7,360 nucleotides of DNA. Origin: an uncultured Clostridia bacterium (GTDB taxonomy: Bacteria > Bacillota > Clostridia > Lachnospirales > Bianqueaceae). A program made the position numbers and the translations under genes. Location of the stretch: NCBI GenBank assembly GCA_937892735.1, contig CALBGL010000034.1, forward strand, positions 1 to 7,360, read 5' to 3'. The notes under the pieces were generated by a model. That model was given only the letters and a program-made list of their open reading frames with translations. It searched no databases and was not told the origin of the DNA. How positions within the stretch are numbered: the stretch's first letter is position 1; each line of letters opens with the position of its first letter. Of this stretch, positions 6,547 to 7,360 are shown one piece after another.

Positions 6547-7265
6547 TGGAATTGGCGGATTGGATGGAGCGGCCCATTCCGGAACCGGTTCTGGACGCGC
6601 CGTATCCTTTTCCGGAGGAATGCGGAGAGAACCTAGTGGATATTACGGACAGGCCTCGGCTGCGTTATGGAGCCAAGTATGCGCAGATGGGGCTGTCGGG
6701 GGCACTCAGGCGCTGCTATGTGCGCCGGACTGTGGCGCAGATGCTGCAAAACGTGCTGGATAGTCTGCCGCCATCCTATTCCCTTTGGATCTATGATACA
6801 TTGCGGCCCGTTGCGGTGCAGAAAAGCATCTATGATCTGTATTGGCATCAACTGGAAGCCGCGCATCCAGAGGCGGATCGGGAGCAGATTCTGCGCTGGA
6901 TGGATGACTTCGTGGCCTATCCCCGGATCGACAGACAGCGTCCGACGCCGCATTCGACGGGCGGAGCGGTGGATCTGACGCTATGCTTCCGCGGAGAAAA
7001 GCTTCCCATGGGGACTCATTTCGATGATCTTACGGATCGGGCGCACACCCGGTATTATGAGGATCGAGATCATCTGTCGGCGCAGGAGAAGGGGTATCGC
7101 AGTAACAGACGGCTTCTGTACCATGCGATGTGCGATGCAGGGTTTGTGAATTACCAGAATGAATGGTGGCACTATGCGTATGGGGACCGTGCCTGGGGAC
7201 ATGCGACGGAGCGTACGCCGATCTATGGTTATGCGGAACTCCCACAGAATTTGCATTTAGATTAA
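6546..7265 (+). CDS. VanX-like D-alanyl-D-alanine dipeptidase (M15D)
   Basis: This zinc dipeptidase is predicted to hydrolyse D-Ala-D-Ala, a precursor or recycling product of peptidoglycan. The 239 residues show the full VanX site: R87 in DTLRP for transition-state binding, H136 and D143 in HSTGGAVDLTL and H209 in EWWHY as zinc ligands, and E206 as catalytic base. The H-D spacing of seven and E-H spacing of three match VanX (H116/D123, E181/H184). GTHFDDL follows the HxxxxxxD motif as in the family. There is no signal peptide, so the enzyme should be cytoplasmic like VanX. The ATG overlaps the previous stop in TGATG, with only a weak GAGG (6532-6535), so translation depends on coupling. No vanH, vanA or vanRS lies nearby, so this does not indicate glycopeptide resistance. 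A role in dipeptide turnover or nutrition is more likely, by inference. Confidence 0.93.
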   Translation: MELADWMERPIPEPVLDAPYPFPEECGENLVDITDRPRLRYGAKYAQMGLSGALRRCYVRRTVAQMLQNVLDSLPPSYSLWIYDTLRPVAVQKSIYDLYWHQLEAAHPEADREQILRWMDDFVAYPRIDRQRPTPHSTGGAVDLTLCFRGEKLPMGTHFDDLTDRAHTRYYEDRDHLSAQEKGYRSNRRLLYHAMCDAGFVNYQNEWWHYAYGDRAWGHATERTPIYGYAELPQNLHLD

Positions 7266-7273
7266 AAAAGGTC

Positions 7274-7302
7274 TTGCTTTTAGAGCAGGAGTGTAGTATA
7301 AT
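7274..7302 (+). promoter_or_regulatory. Promoter of the tRNA gene
   Basis: TTGCTT (7274-7279) and a consensus TATAAT (7297-7302) are 17 bases apart, giving a start near 7309, about 24 bases before the tRNA. No + strand terminator separates it from the dipeptidase gene, so some read-through may also reach the tRNA. Confidence 0.75.
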
Positions 7303-7309
7303 GTTACTC

Positions 7310-7326
7310 GTCGGTGTGAAACCGAC
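7310..7326 (+). other. Hairpin in the tRNA 5' leader
   Basis: GTCGGT (7310-7315) and ACCGAC (7321-7326) form a perfect six-base-pair stem with a GTGAA loop, starting almost exactly at the predicted transcription start. No T run follows, so it is not a terminator. It would sit in the part that RNase P removes. Confidence 0.55.
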
Positions 7327-7332
7327 AGATTT

Positions 7333-7360
7333 GCGCGAGTGGCTCAGTGGTAGAGCATCG
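7333..7360 (+). tRNA. tRNA gene, 5' part only, probably tRNA-Gly
   Basis: The sequence starts with a seven-base acceptor strand GCGCGAG, then TG, a four-pair D stem GCTC/GAGC with the short loop AGTGGTA, a single A, and the first bases TCG of the anticodon stem. The window ends before the anticodon. The short D loop and GCGxGAGTGGCTCAGTGG form match bacterial tRNA-Gly, most likely with anticodon GCC, but the anticodon is not seen. Confidence 0.85.

Noticed and set aside
6546..7265. Glycopeptide resistance gene
   Set aside because: The motifs are VanX-like, but there is no vanH, vanA, vanR or vanS in view; many gut Firmicutes carry such dipeptidases as ordinary genes.
7264..7290. Possible minus-strand terminator (stem 7272-7290 followed by T6 on the minus strand)
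   Set aside because: On the minus strand the stem has a C-A mismatch, two bases separate it from the T run, and no minus-strand gene needs it. The stretch also overlaps the tRNA -35 element.

Overview
All genes read on the + strand and are tightly packed. The content suggests a chromosomal segment from a Gram-positive Clostridia, probably Lachnospiraceae: an FtsX, coiled-coil M23 and S41 protease cluster, strong AGGAGG-type ribosome sites, a DUF6106-type membrane protein and an M18 aminopeptidase. Base composition is mixed and even, and I see no insertion sequence, phage, plasmid or CRISPR sequence. The organism assignment is inference from gene content.

Region 1 (1-3.2 kb) is a cell-division and cell-wall remodelling block. 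It holds the C-terminal part of ftsX, a secreted coiled-coil M23 peptidoglycan endopeptidase with an intact metal site, a clear intrinsic terminator, and then a membrane-anchored PDZ/S41 C-terminal processing protease with a likely promoter of its own. FtsEX is known to gate coiled-coil wall hydrolases, so the M23 protein is the obvious candidate partner of this FtsX. The next gene (3239-4060) encodes a polytopic membrane protein. It looks like the membrane half of Bacillus MinJ, which lies near ctpB in B. subtilis, but it has no PDZ domain.

Region 2 (4.0-5.96 kb) is a DNA-repair and peptidase pair. Endonuclease III (nth) and an M18 aminopeptidase overlap by 17 bases. A good sigma-A type promoter (TTGTAT-17-TATAAT) sits inside the 3' end of the preceding membrane gene, so the pair can probably be transcribed on its own.

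Region 3 (5.96-7.27 kb) begins with a nearly identical promoter (TTGTAT-17-TATAAT). It drives a two-TM DUF6106-like protein coupled by a TGATG stop/start to a cytoplasmic VanX-like M15 D-Ala-D-Ala dipeptidase. The last ~65 bases before the window edge hold a tRNA promoter, a leader hairpin and the 5' part of a tRNA, probably Gly.

I found no convincing undescribed system. The points most worth a second look are the PDZ-less MinJ-like protein, the catalytically intact M23 partner of FtsX, the matched pair of promoters, and the coupling of an uncharacterised membrane protein to a D-Ala-D-Ala dipeptidase without a van cluster.
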